From: Mixophyes australis
Taxonomy: Eukaryota; Chordata; Amphibia; Anura; Limnodynastidae
Reading direction: 5' to 3'
NCBI GenBank assembly: GCA_036250195.1
Contig: JAVHZZ010000003.1
Location: 22,535,573 to 22,599,572, forward strand
Length of the DNA stretch: 64,000 nt
The translations under genes and the position numbers were made by a program. Below are positions 46,701 through 59,019 of the stretch, in pieces. The notes under the pieces are model-generated. The model did no database searches and was not told the DNA's origin. It saw only the letters and a program-made list of their open reading frames with translations. Position 1 is the first letter of the stretch. Each line of letters begins with the position of its first letter.

Positions 46701-48737
46701 GGAGAGGAGCAGTGTGATGAAGGAGAGGAGCAGTGCGATGAAGGAGAGGAGCAGTGTGTTGAAGGAGAGGAGTAGTGTGATGAAGGAGAGGAGCAGTGTG
46801 ATGAAGGAGAGGAGCAGTGTGATGAAGGAGAGGAGCAGTGTGATGAAGGAGAGGAACAGTGTGATGAAGGAGAGGAGCAGTGTGATGAAAGAGAGGAACA
46901 GTGTGATGAAGGAGATTAACAGTGTGATGAAGTAGAGGAACAGTGTGATGAAGGAGAGGAGCAGTGTGATGAAGGAGAGGAGCAGTGTGATGAAGGAGAG
47001 GAACAGTGTGATGATGTAGGGGATCGGTGTGATGAAGGATTGAAGGAGAGGAGCAGTGTGATGAAGGAGTGGAACAGTGTGATGAAGGAGAGGAACAGTG
47101 TGATGAAGGAGAGGAGCCGTGTGATGAAGGAGAGGAGCCGTGTGATGAAGGAGAGGAACAGTGTGATGAAGGAGAGGAGCAGTGTGATGAAAGAGTGGAA
47201 CAGTGTGATGAAGGAGAGGAACAGTGTGATGAAGGAGAGGAACAGTGTGATGAAGGAGAGGAACAGTGTGATGAAGGAGAGGAGCAGTGTGATGAAGGAG
47301 AGGAACAGTGTGATGAAGGAGAGGAACAGTGTGATGAAGGAGAGGAACAGTGTGATGATGTAGGGGATCGGTGTGATGAAGGAATGAAGGAGAGGAGCAG
47401 TGTGATGAAGGAGGGGAACAGTGTGATGAAGGAGGGGAACAGTGTGATGAAGGAGAGGAACAGTGTGATGAAGGAGAGGAGCAGTGTGATGAAGGAGAGG
47501 AGCAGTGTGATGAAGGAGAGGAGCAGTGTGATGAAGGAGAGGAACAGTGTGATGAAGGAGAGGAGCAGTGTGATGAAGGAGAGGAACAGTGTGATGAAGG
47601 AGAGGAACAGTGTGATGATGTAGGGGATCGGTGTGATGAAGGAATGAAGGAGAGGAGCAGTGTGATGAAGGAGGGGAACAGTGTGATGAAGGAGGGGAAC
47701 AGTGTGATGAAGGAGGGGAACAGTGTGATGAAGGAGAGGAACAGTGTGATGAAGGAGAGGAGCAGTGTGATGAAGGAGAGGAACAGTGTGATGAAGGAGG
47801 GGAACAGTGTGATGAAGGAGAGGAGCAGTGTGATGAAGCAGAGGAGCAGTGTGATGAAGGAGAGGAACAGTGTGATGAAGGAGAGGAGCAGTGTGATGAA
47901 GGAGAGGAACAGTGTGATGAAGGAGAGGAACAGTGTGATGATGTAGGGGATCGGTGTGATGAAGGAATGAAGGAGAGGAGCAGTGTGATGAAGGAGGGGA
48001 ACAGTGTGATGAAGGAGGGGAACAGTGTGATGAAGGAGAGGAACAGTGTGATGAAGGAGAGGAACAGTGTGATGAAGGAGAGGAGCAGTGTGATGAAGGA
48101 GAGGAGCAGTGTGATGAAGGAGAGGAACAGTGTGATGAAGGAGGGGAACAGTGTGATGAAGGAGGGGAACAGTGTGATGAAGGAGAGGAACAGTGTGATG
48201 AAGGAGAGGAACAGTGTGATGAAGGAGAGGACCAGTGTGACGAAGGAGAGGAACAGTGTGACGAAGGAGAGGAACAGTGTGATGAAGGAGAGGAACAGTG
48301 TGATGAAGTAGAGGAACAGTGTGATGAAGGAGAGGAGCCGTGTGATGAAGGAGAGGAACAGTGTGATGAAGGAGAGGAACAGTGTGATGAAGAAGGGGAA
48401 CAGTGTGATGAAGGAGAGGACCAGTGTGATGAAGGAGAGGACCAGTGTGATGAAGGAGGGGAACAGTGTGATGAAGGAGAGGAGCCATGTGATGAAGGAG
48501 AGGAACAGTGTGATAAAGGAGAGGAGCAGTGTGTTGAAGGAGAGGAGCAGTGTGATGAAGGAGGGGAACAGTGTGATGAAGGAGGGGAACAGTGTGATGA
48601 AGGAGGGGAACAGTGTGATGAAGGAGAGGAGCAGTGTGATGAAGGAGAGGAACAGTGTGATGAAGGAGAGGAACAGTGTGATGAAGGAGAGGAACAGTGT
48701 GATGAAGGAGAGTAGCAGTGTGATGAAGGAGAGTAGC
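43795..48737 (+). repeat. Duplicated block pair at 3,075-bp offset
   Basis: About 43,795-45,662 matches about 46,870-48,737 with the same order of variants, including rare ones: GGATTGAAG in the marker, GAAGCAGAGG, GACGAAGG, and GTTGAAGG. Only isolated differences were seen, for example GAGAGG versus GGAGGGG at 45,37x/48,44x. The offset equals 145 units plus 4 markers minus the 2-bp deletion at 46,56x. Marker density here is the lowest in the array. Confidence 0.82.
46569..46587 (+). repeat. Off-length 19-bp unit
   Basis: One unit near this position (GTGATAAAAGAGGAACGGT) is 2 bp short, while a neighbouring unit with the same rare GATAAAAGAG start is full length. Apart from marker octamers it is the only length change I noticed in the array. 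It accounts for the 3,075-bp offset not fitting 21n+8m exactly. Confidence 0.6.
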
Positions 48738-51700
48738 AGTGTGATGAAGGAGAGGAACAGTGTGATGAAGGAGAGGAACAGTGTGATGAAGGAGAGGAAC
48801 AGTGTGATGAAGGAGAGGAACAGTGTGATGAAGGAGAGGAACAGTGTGATGAAGGAGAGGAACAGTGTGATGAAGGAGAGGAGCAGTGTGATGAAAGAGA
48901 GGAACAGTGTGATGAAGGAGATTAACAGTGTGATGAAGGAGAGGAACAGTGTGATGAAGGAGAGGAACAGTGTGATGAAGGAGAGGAGCAGTGTGATGAA
49001 GGAGAGGAACAGTGTGATGAAGGAGAGGAGCAGTGTGATGAAGGAGAGGAGCAGTGTGATAAAGGAGAGGAACAGTGTGATGAAGGAGAGGAACAGTGTG
49101 ATGATGTAGGGGATCGGTGTGATGAAGGAATGAAGGAGAGGAGCAGTGTGATGAAGGAGGGGAACAGTGTGATGAAGGAGGGGAACAGTGTGATGAAGGA
49201 GAGGAACAGTGTGATGAAGGAGAGGAACAGTGTGATGAAGGAGAGGAACAGTGTGATGAAGGAGAGGAACAGTGTGATGAAGGTGAGGAACAGTGTGATG
49301 ATGTAGGGGATCGGTGTGATGAAGGAATGAAGGAGAGGAGCAGTGTGATGAAGGAGAGGAGCAGTGTGATGAAGGAGGGGAACAGTGTGATGAAGGAGAG
49401 GAGCAGTGTGATGAAGGAGAGGAACAGTGTGATGAAGGAGAGGAACAGTGTGATGAAGGAGAGGAGCCGTGTGATGAAGGAGAGGAACAGTGTGATGAAG
49501 GAGAGGAGCAGTGTGATGAAAGAGAGGAACAGTGTGATGAAGGAGATTAACAGTGTGATGAAGGAGAGGAACAGTGTGATGAAGGAGAGGAACAGTGTGA
49601 TGAAGGAGAGGAACAGTGTGATGAAGGAGAGGAGCAGTGTGATGAAAGAGAGGAACAGTGTGATGAAGGAGATTAACAGTGTGATGAAGGAGAGGAACAG
49701 TGTGATGAAGGAGAGGAACAGTGTGATGAAGGAGAGGAGCAGTGTGATGAAGGAGAGGAACAGTGTGATGAAGGAGAGGAGCAGTGTGATGAAGGAGAGG
49801 AACAGTGTGATGAAGGAGAGGAACAGTGTGATGATGTAGGGGATCGGTGTGATGAAGGAATGAAGGAGAGGAGCAGTGTGATGAAGGAGTGGAACAGTGT
49901 GATGAAGGAGAGGAAGAGTGTGATGAAGGAGAGGAGCCGTGTGATGAAGGAGAGGAGCAGTGTGATGAAGGAGTGGAACAGTGTGATGAAGGAGAGGAAC
50001 AGTGTAATGATGTAGGGGATCGGTGTGATGAAGGAATGAAGGAGAGGAGCAGTATGATGAAGGAGGGGAACAGTGTGATGAAGGAGAGGAACAGTGTGAT
50101 GATGTAGGGGATCGGTGTGATGAAGGAATGAAGGAGAGAAGCAGTGTGATGAAGGAGTGGAACAGTGTGATGAAGGAAAGGAACAGTGTGATGAAGGAGA
50201 GGAGCCGTGTGATAAAGGAGAGGAACAGTGTGATGAAGGAGAGGAGCCGTGTGATAAAGGAGAGGAACAGTGTGATGAAGGAGAGGAGCAGTGAGATGAA
50301 AGTGAGGAACAGTGTGATGAAGGAGATTAACAGTGTGATGAAGGAGAGGAACAGTGTGATGAAGGAGAGGAACAGTGTGATGAAGGAGAGGAGCAGTGTG
50401 ATGAAGGAGAGGAACAGTGTGATGAAGGAGAGGAGCAGTGTGATGAAGGAGAGGAACAGTGTGATGAAGGAGAGGAACAGTGTGATGATGTAGGGGATCG
50501 GTGTGATGAAGGAATGAAGGAGAGGAGCAGTGTGATGAAGGAGTGGAACAGTGTGATGAAGGAGAGGAAGAGTGTGATGAAGAAGAGGAGCCGTGTGATG
50601 AAGGAGAGGAGCAGTGTGATGAAGGAGAGGAACAGTGTGATGAAGGAGAGGAACAGTGTAATGATGTAGGGGATCGGTGTGATGAAGGAATGAAGGAGAG
50701 GAACAGTGTGATGAAGGAGGGGAACAGTGTGATGAAGGAGGGGAACAGTGTGATGAAGGAGAGGAACAGTGTGATGAAGGAGAGGAACAGTGTGATGAAG
50801 GAGAGGAACAGTGTGATGAAGGAGAGGAACAGTGTGATGAAGGTGAGGAACAGTGTGATGATGTAGGGGATCGGTGTGATGAAGGAATGAAGGAGAGGAG
50901 CAGTGTGATGAAGGAGAGGAACAGTGTGATGAAGGGGGGGAACAGTGTGATGAAGGAGAGGACCAGTGTGATGAAGGAGAGGACCAGTGTGATGAAGGAG
51001 AGGAACAGTGTGATGAAGGAGAGGAACAGTGTGATGAAGGAGAGGAACAGTGTGATGAAGGAGAGGAACAGTGTGATGAAGGTGAGGAACAGTGTGATGA
51101 AGGAGAGGAAGAGTGTGATGAAGGAGAGGAGCCGTGTGATGAAGGAGAGGAGCAGTGTGATGAAGGAGAGGAACAGTGTGATGAAGGAGAGGAACAGTGT
51201 AATGATGTAGGGGATCGGTGTGATGAAGGAATGAAGGAGAGGAGCAGTGTGATGAAGGAGGGGAACAGTGTGATGAAGGAGGGGAACAGTGTGATGAAGG
51301 AGAGGAACAGTGTGATAAAGGAGAGGAACAGTGTGATGAAGGAGAGAAACAGTGTGATGAAGGAGAGGAACAGTGTGATGAAGGTGAGGAACAGTGTGAT
51401 GATGTAGGGGATCGGTGTGATGAAGGAATGAAGGAGAGGAGCAGTGTGATGAAGGAGAGGAACAGTGTGATGAAGGAGGGGAACAGTGTGATGAAGGAGA
51501 GGACCAGTGTGATGAAGGAGAGGAACAGTGTGATGAAGGAGAGGAACAGTGTGATGAAGGAGAGGAACAGTGTGATGAAGGTGAGGAACAGTGTGATGAT
51601 GTAGGGGATCGGTGTGATGAAGGAATGAAGGAGAGGAGCAGTGTGATGAAGGAGAGGAGCAGTGTGATGAAGGAGGGGAACAGTGTGATGAAGGAGAGGA

Positions 51701-53009
51701 GCAGTGTGATGAAGGAGAGGAACAGTGTGATGAAGGAGAGGAACAGTGTGATGAAGGAGAGGAGCCGTGTGATGAAGGAGAGGAACAGTGTGATGAAGGA
51801 GAGGAGCAGTGTGATGAAAGAGAGGAACAGTGTGATGAAGGAGATTAACAGTGTGATGAAGGAGAGGAACAGTGTGATGAAGGAGAGGAACAGTGTGATG
51901 AAGGAGAGGAGCAGTGTGATGAAGGAGAGGAACAGTGTGATGAAGGAGAGGAGCAGTGTGATGAAGGAGAGGAACAGTGTGATGAAGGAGAGGAACAGTG
52001 TGATGATGTAGGGGATCGGTGTGATGAAGGAATGAAGGAGAGGAGCAGTGTGATGAAGGAGTGGAACAGTGTGATGAAGGAAAGGAACAGTGTGATGAAG
52101 GAGAGGAGCCGTGTGATGAAGGAGAGGAGCCGTGTGATGAAGGAGAGGAACAGTGTGATGAAGGAGAGGAGCAGTGTGATGAAAGAGTGGAACAGTGTGA
52201 TGAAGGAGAGGAACAGTGTGATGAAGGTGAGGAACAGTGTTATGATGTAGGGGATCGGTGTGATGAAGGAATGAAGGAGAGGAGCAGTGTGATGAAGGAG
52301 TGGAACAGTGTGATGAAGGAGAGGAACAGTGTGATGAAGGAGAGGAGCCGTGTGATGAAGGAGAGGAACAGTGTGATGAAGGAGAGGAGCAGTGTGATGA
52401 AAGAGTGGAACAGTGTGATGAAGGATGGGACCAGTGTGATGAAGGAGAGGACCAGTGTGATGAAGGAGAGGAACAGTGTGATGAAGGAGAGGAACAGTGT
52501 GATGAAGGAGAGGAACAGTGTCATGAAGGAGAGGAACAGTGTGATGAAGGAGAGGAGCCATGTGATGAAGGAGAGGAACAGTGTGATGGAGGAGAGGAGC
52601 AGTGTGATGATAGAGAGGAACAGTGTGATGAAGGAGATTAACAGTGTGATGAAGGAGAGGAACAGTGTGATGAAGGAGAGGAACAGTGTGATGAAGGAGA
52701 GGAGCAGTGTGATGAAGGAGAGGAACAGTGTGATGAAGGAGAGGAGCAGTGTGATGAAGGAGAGGAACAGTGTGATGATGTAGGGGATCGGTGTGATGAA
52801 GGAATGAAGGAGAGGAGCAGTGTGATGAAGGAGTGGAACAGTGTGATGAAGGAGAGGAACAGTGTGATGAAGGAGAGGAGCCGTGTGATGAAGGAGAGGA
52901 ACAGTGTGATGAAGGAGAGGAGCAGTGTGATCAAAGAGTGGAACAGTGTGATGAAGGAGAGGAACAGTGTGATGAAGGAGATTAACAGTGTGATGAAGGA
53001 GAGGAACAG

Positions 53010-54880
53010 TGTGATGAAGGAGAGGAACAGTGTGATGAAGGAGAGGAGCAGTGTGATGAAGGAGAGGAACAGTGTGATGAAGGAGAGGAGCAGTGTGATG
53101 AAGGAGAGGAACAGTGTGATGAAGGAGAGGAACAGTGTGATGATGTAGGGGATCGGTGTGATGAAGGAATGAAGGAGAGGAGCAGTGTGATGAAGGAGGG
53201 GAACAGTGTGATGAAGGAGGGGAACAGTGTGATGAAGGAGAGGAACAGTGTGATGAAGGAGAGGAACAGTGTGATGAAGGAGAGAAACAGTGTGATGAAG
53301 GTGAGGAACAGTGTGATGATGTAGGGGATCGGTGTGATGAAGGAATGAAGGAGAGGAGCAGTGTGATGAAGGAGAGGAACAGTGTGATGAAGGAGGGGAA
53401 CAGTGTGATGAAGGAGAGGACCAGTGTGATGAAGGAGAGGAACAGTGTGATGAAGGAGAGGAACAGTGTGATGAAGGAGAGGAACAGTGTGATGAAGGTG
53501 AGGAACAGTGTGATGAAGGTGAGGAACAGTGTGATGATGTAGGGGATCGGTGTGATGAAGGAATGAAGGAGAGGAGCAGTGTGATGAAGGAGAGGAACAG
53601 TGTGATGAAGGAGAGGACCAGTGTGATGAAGGAGAGGAACAGTGTGATGAAGGAGAGGAGCCGTGTGATGAAGGAGAGGAACAGTGTGATGAAGGAGAGG
53701 AGCAGTGTGATGAAAGAGAGGAACAGTGTGATGAAGGAGATTAACAGTGTGATGAAGGAGAGGAGCAGTGTGATGAAGGAGAGGAACAGTGTGATGAAGG
53801 AGAGGAGCAGTGTGATGAAGGAGAGGAACAGTGTGATGAAGGAGAGGAACAGTGTGATGAAGGAGAGGAACAGTGTGATGAAGGAGAGGAGCCGTGTGAT
53901 GAAGGAGAGGAACAGTGTGATGAAGGAGAGGAGCCGTGTGATGAAGGAGAGGAACAGTGTGATGAAGGAGAGGAGCAGTGTGATGAAAGAGAGGAACAGT
54001 GTGATGAAGGAGAGGAACAGTGTGATGAAGGAGAGGAGCAGTGTGATGAAGGAGAGGAACAGTGTGATGAAGGAGAGGAGCAGTGTGATGAAGGAGAGGA
54101 ACAGTGTGATGAAGGAGAGGAACAGTGTGATGATGTAGGGGATCGGTGTGATGAAGGAATGAAGGAGAGGAGCAGTGTGATGAAGGAGGGGAACAGTGTG
54201 ATGAAGGAGGGGAACAGTGTGATGAAGGAGAGGAACAGTGTGATGAAGGAGAGGAACAGTGTGATGAAGGAGAGAAACAGTGTGATGAAGGTGAGGAACA
54301 GTGTGATGATGTAGGGGATCGGTGTGATGAAGGAATGAAGGAGAGGAGCAGTGTGATGAAGGAGAGGAACAGTGTGATGAAGGAGGGGAACAGTGTGATG
54401 AAGGAGAGGACCAGTGTGATGAAGGAGAGGAACAGTGTGATGAAGGAGAGGAACAGTGTGATGAAGGAGAGGAACAGTGTGATGAAGGTGAGGAACAGTG
54501 TGATGAAGGTGAGGAACAGTGTGATGATGTAGGGGATCGGTGTGATGAAGGAATGAAGGAGAGGAGCAGTGTGATGAAGGAGAGGAACAGTGTGATGAAG
54601 GAGAGGACCAGTGTGATGAAGGAGAGGAACAGTGTGATGAAGGAGAGGAGCCGTGTGATGAAGGAGAGGAACAGTGTGATGAAGGAGAGGAGCAGTGTGA
54701 TGAAAGAGAGGAACAGTGTGATGAAGGAGATTAACAGTGTGATGAAGGAGAGGAGCAGTGTGATGAAGGAGAGGAACAGTGTGATGAAGGAGAGGAGCAG
54801 TGTGATGAAGGAGAGGAACAGTGTGATGAAGGAGAGGAACAGTGTGATGAAGGAGAGGAACAGTGTGATGAAGGAGAGGA
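53010..54880 (+). repeat. Tandem duplication with 990-bp period (two copies)
   Basis: The pattern at 53,345-53,542 and 53,563-53,890 recurs at 54,335 and 54,553. 990 equals 46 units plus 3 marker octamers. The copies diverge after about 53,890/54,880. Confidence 0.82.
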
Positions 54881-57800
54881 ACAGTGTGATGAAGGAGAGG
54901 AACAGTGTGATGAAGGTGAGGAACAGTGTGATGATGTAGGGGATCGGTGTGATGAAGGAATGAAGGAGAGGAGCAGTGTGATGAAGGAGAGGAACAGTGT
55001 GATGAAGGAGGGGAACAGTGTGATGAAGGAGAGGACCAGTGTGATGAAGGAGAGGAACAGTGTGATGAAGGAGAGGAACAGTGTGATGAAGGAGAGGAAC
55101 AGTGTGATGAAGGTGAGGAACAGTGTGATGATGTAGGGGATCGGTGTGATGAAGGAATGAAGGAGAGGAGCAGTGTGATGAAGGAGAGGAGCAGTGTGAT
55201 GAAGGAGGGGAACAGTGTGATGAAGGAGAGGAGCAGTGTGATGAAGGAGAGGAACAGTGTGATGAAGGAGAGGAACAGTGTGATGAAGGAGAGGAACAGT
55301 GTGATGAAGGAGAGGAGCCGTGTGATGAAGGAGAGGAACAGTGTGATGAAGGAGAGGAGCAGTGTGATGAAAGAGAGGAACAGTGTGATGAAGGAGAGGA
55401 ACAGTGTGATGAAGGAGAGGAGCAGTGTGATGAAAGAGAGGAACAGTGTGATGAAGGAGATTAACAGTGTGATGAAGGAGAGGAACAGTGTGATGAAGGA
55501 GAGGAACAGTGTGATGAAGGAGAGGAACAGTGTGATGAAGGAGAGGAACAGTGTGATGAAGGAGAGGAACAGTGTGATGAAGGAGAGGAACAGTGTGATG
55601 AAGGAGAGGAACAGTGTGATGAAGGAGAGGAGCAGTGTGATGAAAGAGAGGAACAGTGTGATGAAGGAGATTAACAGTGTGATGAAGGAGAGGAACAGTG
55701 TGATGAAGGAGAGGAACAGTGTGATGAAGGAGAGGAGCAGTGTGATGAAGGAGAGGAACAGTGTGATGAAGGAGAGGAGCAGTGTGATGAAGGAGAGGAG
55801 CAGTGTGATAAAGGAGAGGAACAGTGTGATGAAGGAGAGGAACAGTGTGATGATGTAGGGGATCGGTGTGATGAAGGAATGAAGGAGAGGAGCAGTGTGA
55901 TGAAGGAGGGGAACAGTGTGATGAAGGAGGGGAACAGTGTGATGAAGGAGAGGAACAGTGTGATGAAGGAGAGGAACAGTGTGATGAAGGAGAGGAACAG
56001 TGTGATGAAGGAGAGGAACAGTGTGATGAAGGTGAGGAACAGTGTGATGATGTAGGGGATCGGTGTGATGAAGGAATGAAGGAGAGGAGCAGTGTGATGA
56101 AGGAGAGGAGCAGTGTGATGAAGGAGGGGAACAGTGTGATGAAGGAGAGGAGCAGTGTGATGAAGGAGAGGAACAGTGTGATGAAGGAGAGGAACAGTGT
56201 GATGAAGGAGAGGAGCCGTGTGATGAAGGAGAGGAACAGTGTGATGAAGGAGAGGAGCAGTGTGATGAAAGAGAGGAACAGTGTGATGAAGGAGATTAAC
56301 AGTGTGATGAAGGAGAGGAACAGTGTGATGAAGGAGAGGAACAGTGTGATGAAGGAGAGGAACAGTGTGATGAAGGAGAGGAGCAGTGTGATGAAAGAGA
56401 GGAACAGTGTGATGAAGGAGATTAACAGTGTGATGAAGGAGAGGAACAGTGTGATGAAGGAGAGGAACAGTGTGATGAAGGAGAGGAGCAGTGTGATGAA
56501 GGAGAGGAACAGTGTGATGAAGGAGAGGAGCAGTGTGATGAAGGAGAGGAACAGTGTGATGAAGGAGAGGAACAGTGTGATGATGTAGGGGATCGGTGTG
56601 ATGAAGGAATGAAGGAGAGGAGCAGTGTGATGAAGGAGTGGAACAGTGTGATGAAGGAGAGGAAGAGTGTGATGAAGGAGAGGAGCCGTGTGATGAAGGA
56701 GAGGAGCAGTGTGATGAAGGAGTGGAACAGTGTGATGAAGGAGAGGAACAGTGTAATGATGTAGGGGATCGGTGTGATTAAGGAATGAAGGAGAGGAGCA
56801 GTGTGATGAAGGAGGGGAACAGTGTGATGAAGGAGAGGAACAGTGTGATGATGTAGGGGATCGGTGTGATGAAGGAATGAAGGAGAGGAGCAGTGTGATG
56901 AAGGAGTGGAACAGTGTGATGAAGGAAAGGAACAGTGTGATGAAGGAGAGGAGCCGTGTGATAAAGGAGAGGAACAGTGTGATGAAGGAGAGGAGCCGTG
57001 TGATAAAGGAGAGGAACAGTGTGATGAAGGAGAGGAGCAGTGAGATGAAAGTGAGGAACAGTGTGATGAAGGAGATTAACAGTGTGATGAAGGAGAGGAA
57101 CAGTGTGATGAAGGAGAGGAACAGTGTGATGAAGGAGAGGAGCAGTGTGATGAAGGAGAGGAACAGTGTGATGAAGGAGAGGAGCAGTGTGATGAAGGAG
57201 AGGAACAGTGTGATGAAGGAGAGGAACAGTGTGATGATGTAGGGGATCGGTGTGATGAAGGAATGAAGGAGAGGAGCAGTGTGATGAAGGAGTGGAACAG
57301 TGTGATGAAGGAGAGGAAGAGTGTGATGAAGGAGAGGAGCCGTGTGATGAAGGAGAGGAGCAGTGTGATGAAGGAGAGGAACAGTGTGATGAAGGAGAGG
57401 AACAGTGTAATGATGTAGGGGATCGGTGTGATGAAGGAATGAAGGAGAGGAACAGTGTGATGAAGGAGGGGAACAGTGTGATGAAGGAGGGGAACAGTGT
57501 GATGAAGGAGAGGAACAGTGTGATGAAGGAGAGGAACAGTGTGATGAAGGAGAGGAACAGTGTGATGAAGGAGAGGAACAGTGTGATGAAGGTGAGGAAC
57601 AGTGTGATGATGTAGGGGATCGGTGTGATGAAGGAATGAAGGAGAGGAGCAGTGTGATGAAGGAGAGGAACAGTGTGATGAAGGGGGGGAACAGTGTGAT
57701 GAAGGAGAGGACCAGTGTGATGAAGGAGAGGACCAGTGTGATGAAGGAGAGGAACAGTGTGATGAAGGAGAGGAACAGTGTGATGAAGGAGAGGAACAGT

Positions 57801-59019
57801 GTGATGAAGGAGAGGAACAGTGTGATGAAGGTGAGGAACAGTGTGATGAAGGAGAGGAAGAGTGTGATGAAGGAGAGGAGCCGTGTGATGAAGGAGAGGA
57901 GCAGTGTGATGAAGGAGAGGAACAGTGTGATGAAGGAGAGGAACAGTGTAATGATGTAGGGGATCGGTGTGATGAAGGAATGAAGGAGAGGAGCAGTGTG
58001 ATGAAGGAGGGGAACAGTGTGATGAAGGAGGGGAACAGTGTGATGAAGGAGAGGAACAGTGTGATAAAGGAGAGGAACAGTGTGATGAAGGAGAGAAACA
58101 GTGTGATGAAGGAGAGGAACAGTGTGATGAAGGTGAGGAACAGTGTGATGATGTAGGGGATCGGTGTGATGAAGGAATGAAGGAGAGGAGCAGTGTGATG
58201 AAGGAGAGGAACAGTGTGATGAAGGAGGGGAACAGTGTGATGAAGGAGAGGACCAGTGTGATGAAGGAGAGGAACAGTGTGATGAAGGAGAGGAACAGTG
58301 TGATGAAGGAGAGGAACAGTGTGATGAAGGTGAGGAACAGTGTGATGATGTAGGGGATCGGTGTGATGAAGGAATGAAGGAGAGGAGCAGTGTGATGAAG
58401 GAGAGGAGCAGTGTGATGAAGGAGGGGAACAGTGTGATGAAGGAGAGGAGCAGTGTGATGAAGGAGAGGAACAGTGTGATGAAGGAGAGGAACAGTGTGA
58501 TGAAGGAGAGGAGCCGTGTGATGAAGGAGAGGAACAGTGTGATGAAGGAGAGGAGCAGTGTGATGAAAGAGAGGAACAGTGTGATGAAGGAGATTAACAG
58601 TGTGATGAAGGAGAGGAACAGTGTGATGAAGGAGAGGAACAGTGTGATGAAGGAGAGGAGCAGTGTGATGAAGGAGAGGAACAGTGTGATGAAGGAGAGG
58701 AGCAGTGTGATGAAGGAGAGGAACAGTGTGATGAAGGAGAGGAACAGTGTGATGATGTAGGGGATCGGTGTGATGAAGGAATGAAGGAGAGGAGCAGTGT
58801 GATGAAGGAGTGGAACAGTGTGATGAAGGAAAGGAACAGTGTGATGAAGGAGAGGAGCCGTGTGATGAAGGAGAGGAGCCGTGTGATGAAGGAGAGGAAC
58901 AGTGTGATGAAGGAGAGGAGCAGTGTGATGAAAGAGTGGAACAGTGTGATGAAGGAGAGGAACAGTGTGATGAAGGTGAGGAACAGTGTTATGATGTAGG
59001 GGATCGGTGTGATGAAGGA

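Noticed and set aside
45246..46775. Plus-strand 509-codon frame of MKERNSV heptads as a coiled-coil protein
   Set aside because: The heptad period simply equals 21 bp. Elsewhere the frame is always stopped by the marker, there is no leader, promoter or splice context, and composition is that of the repeat.
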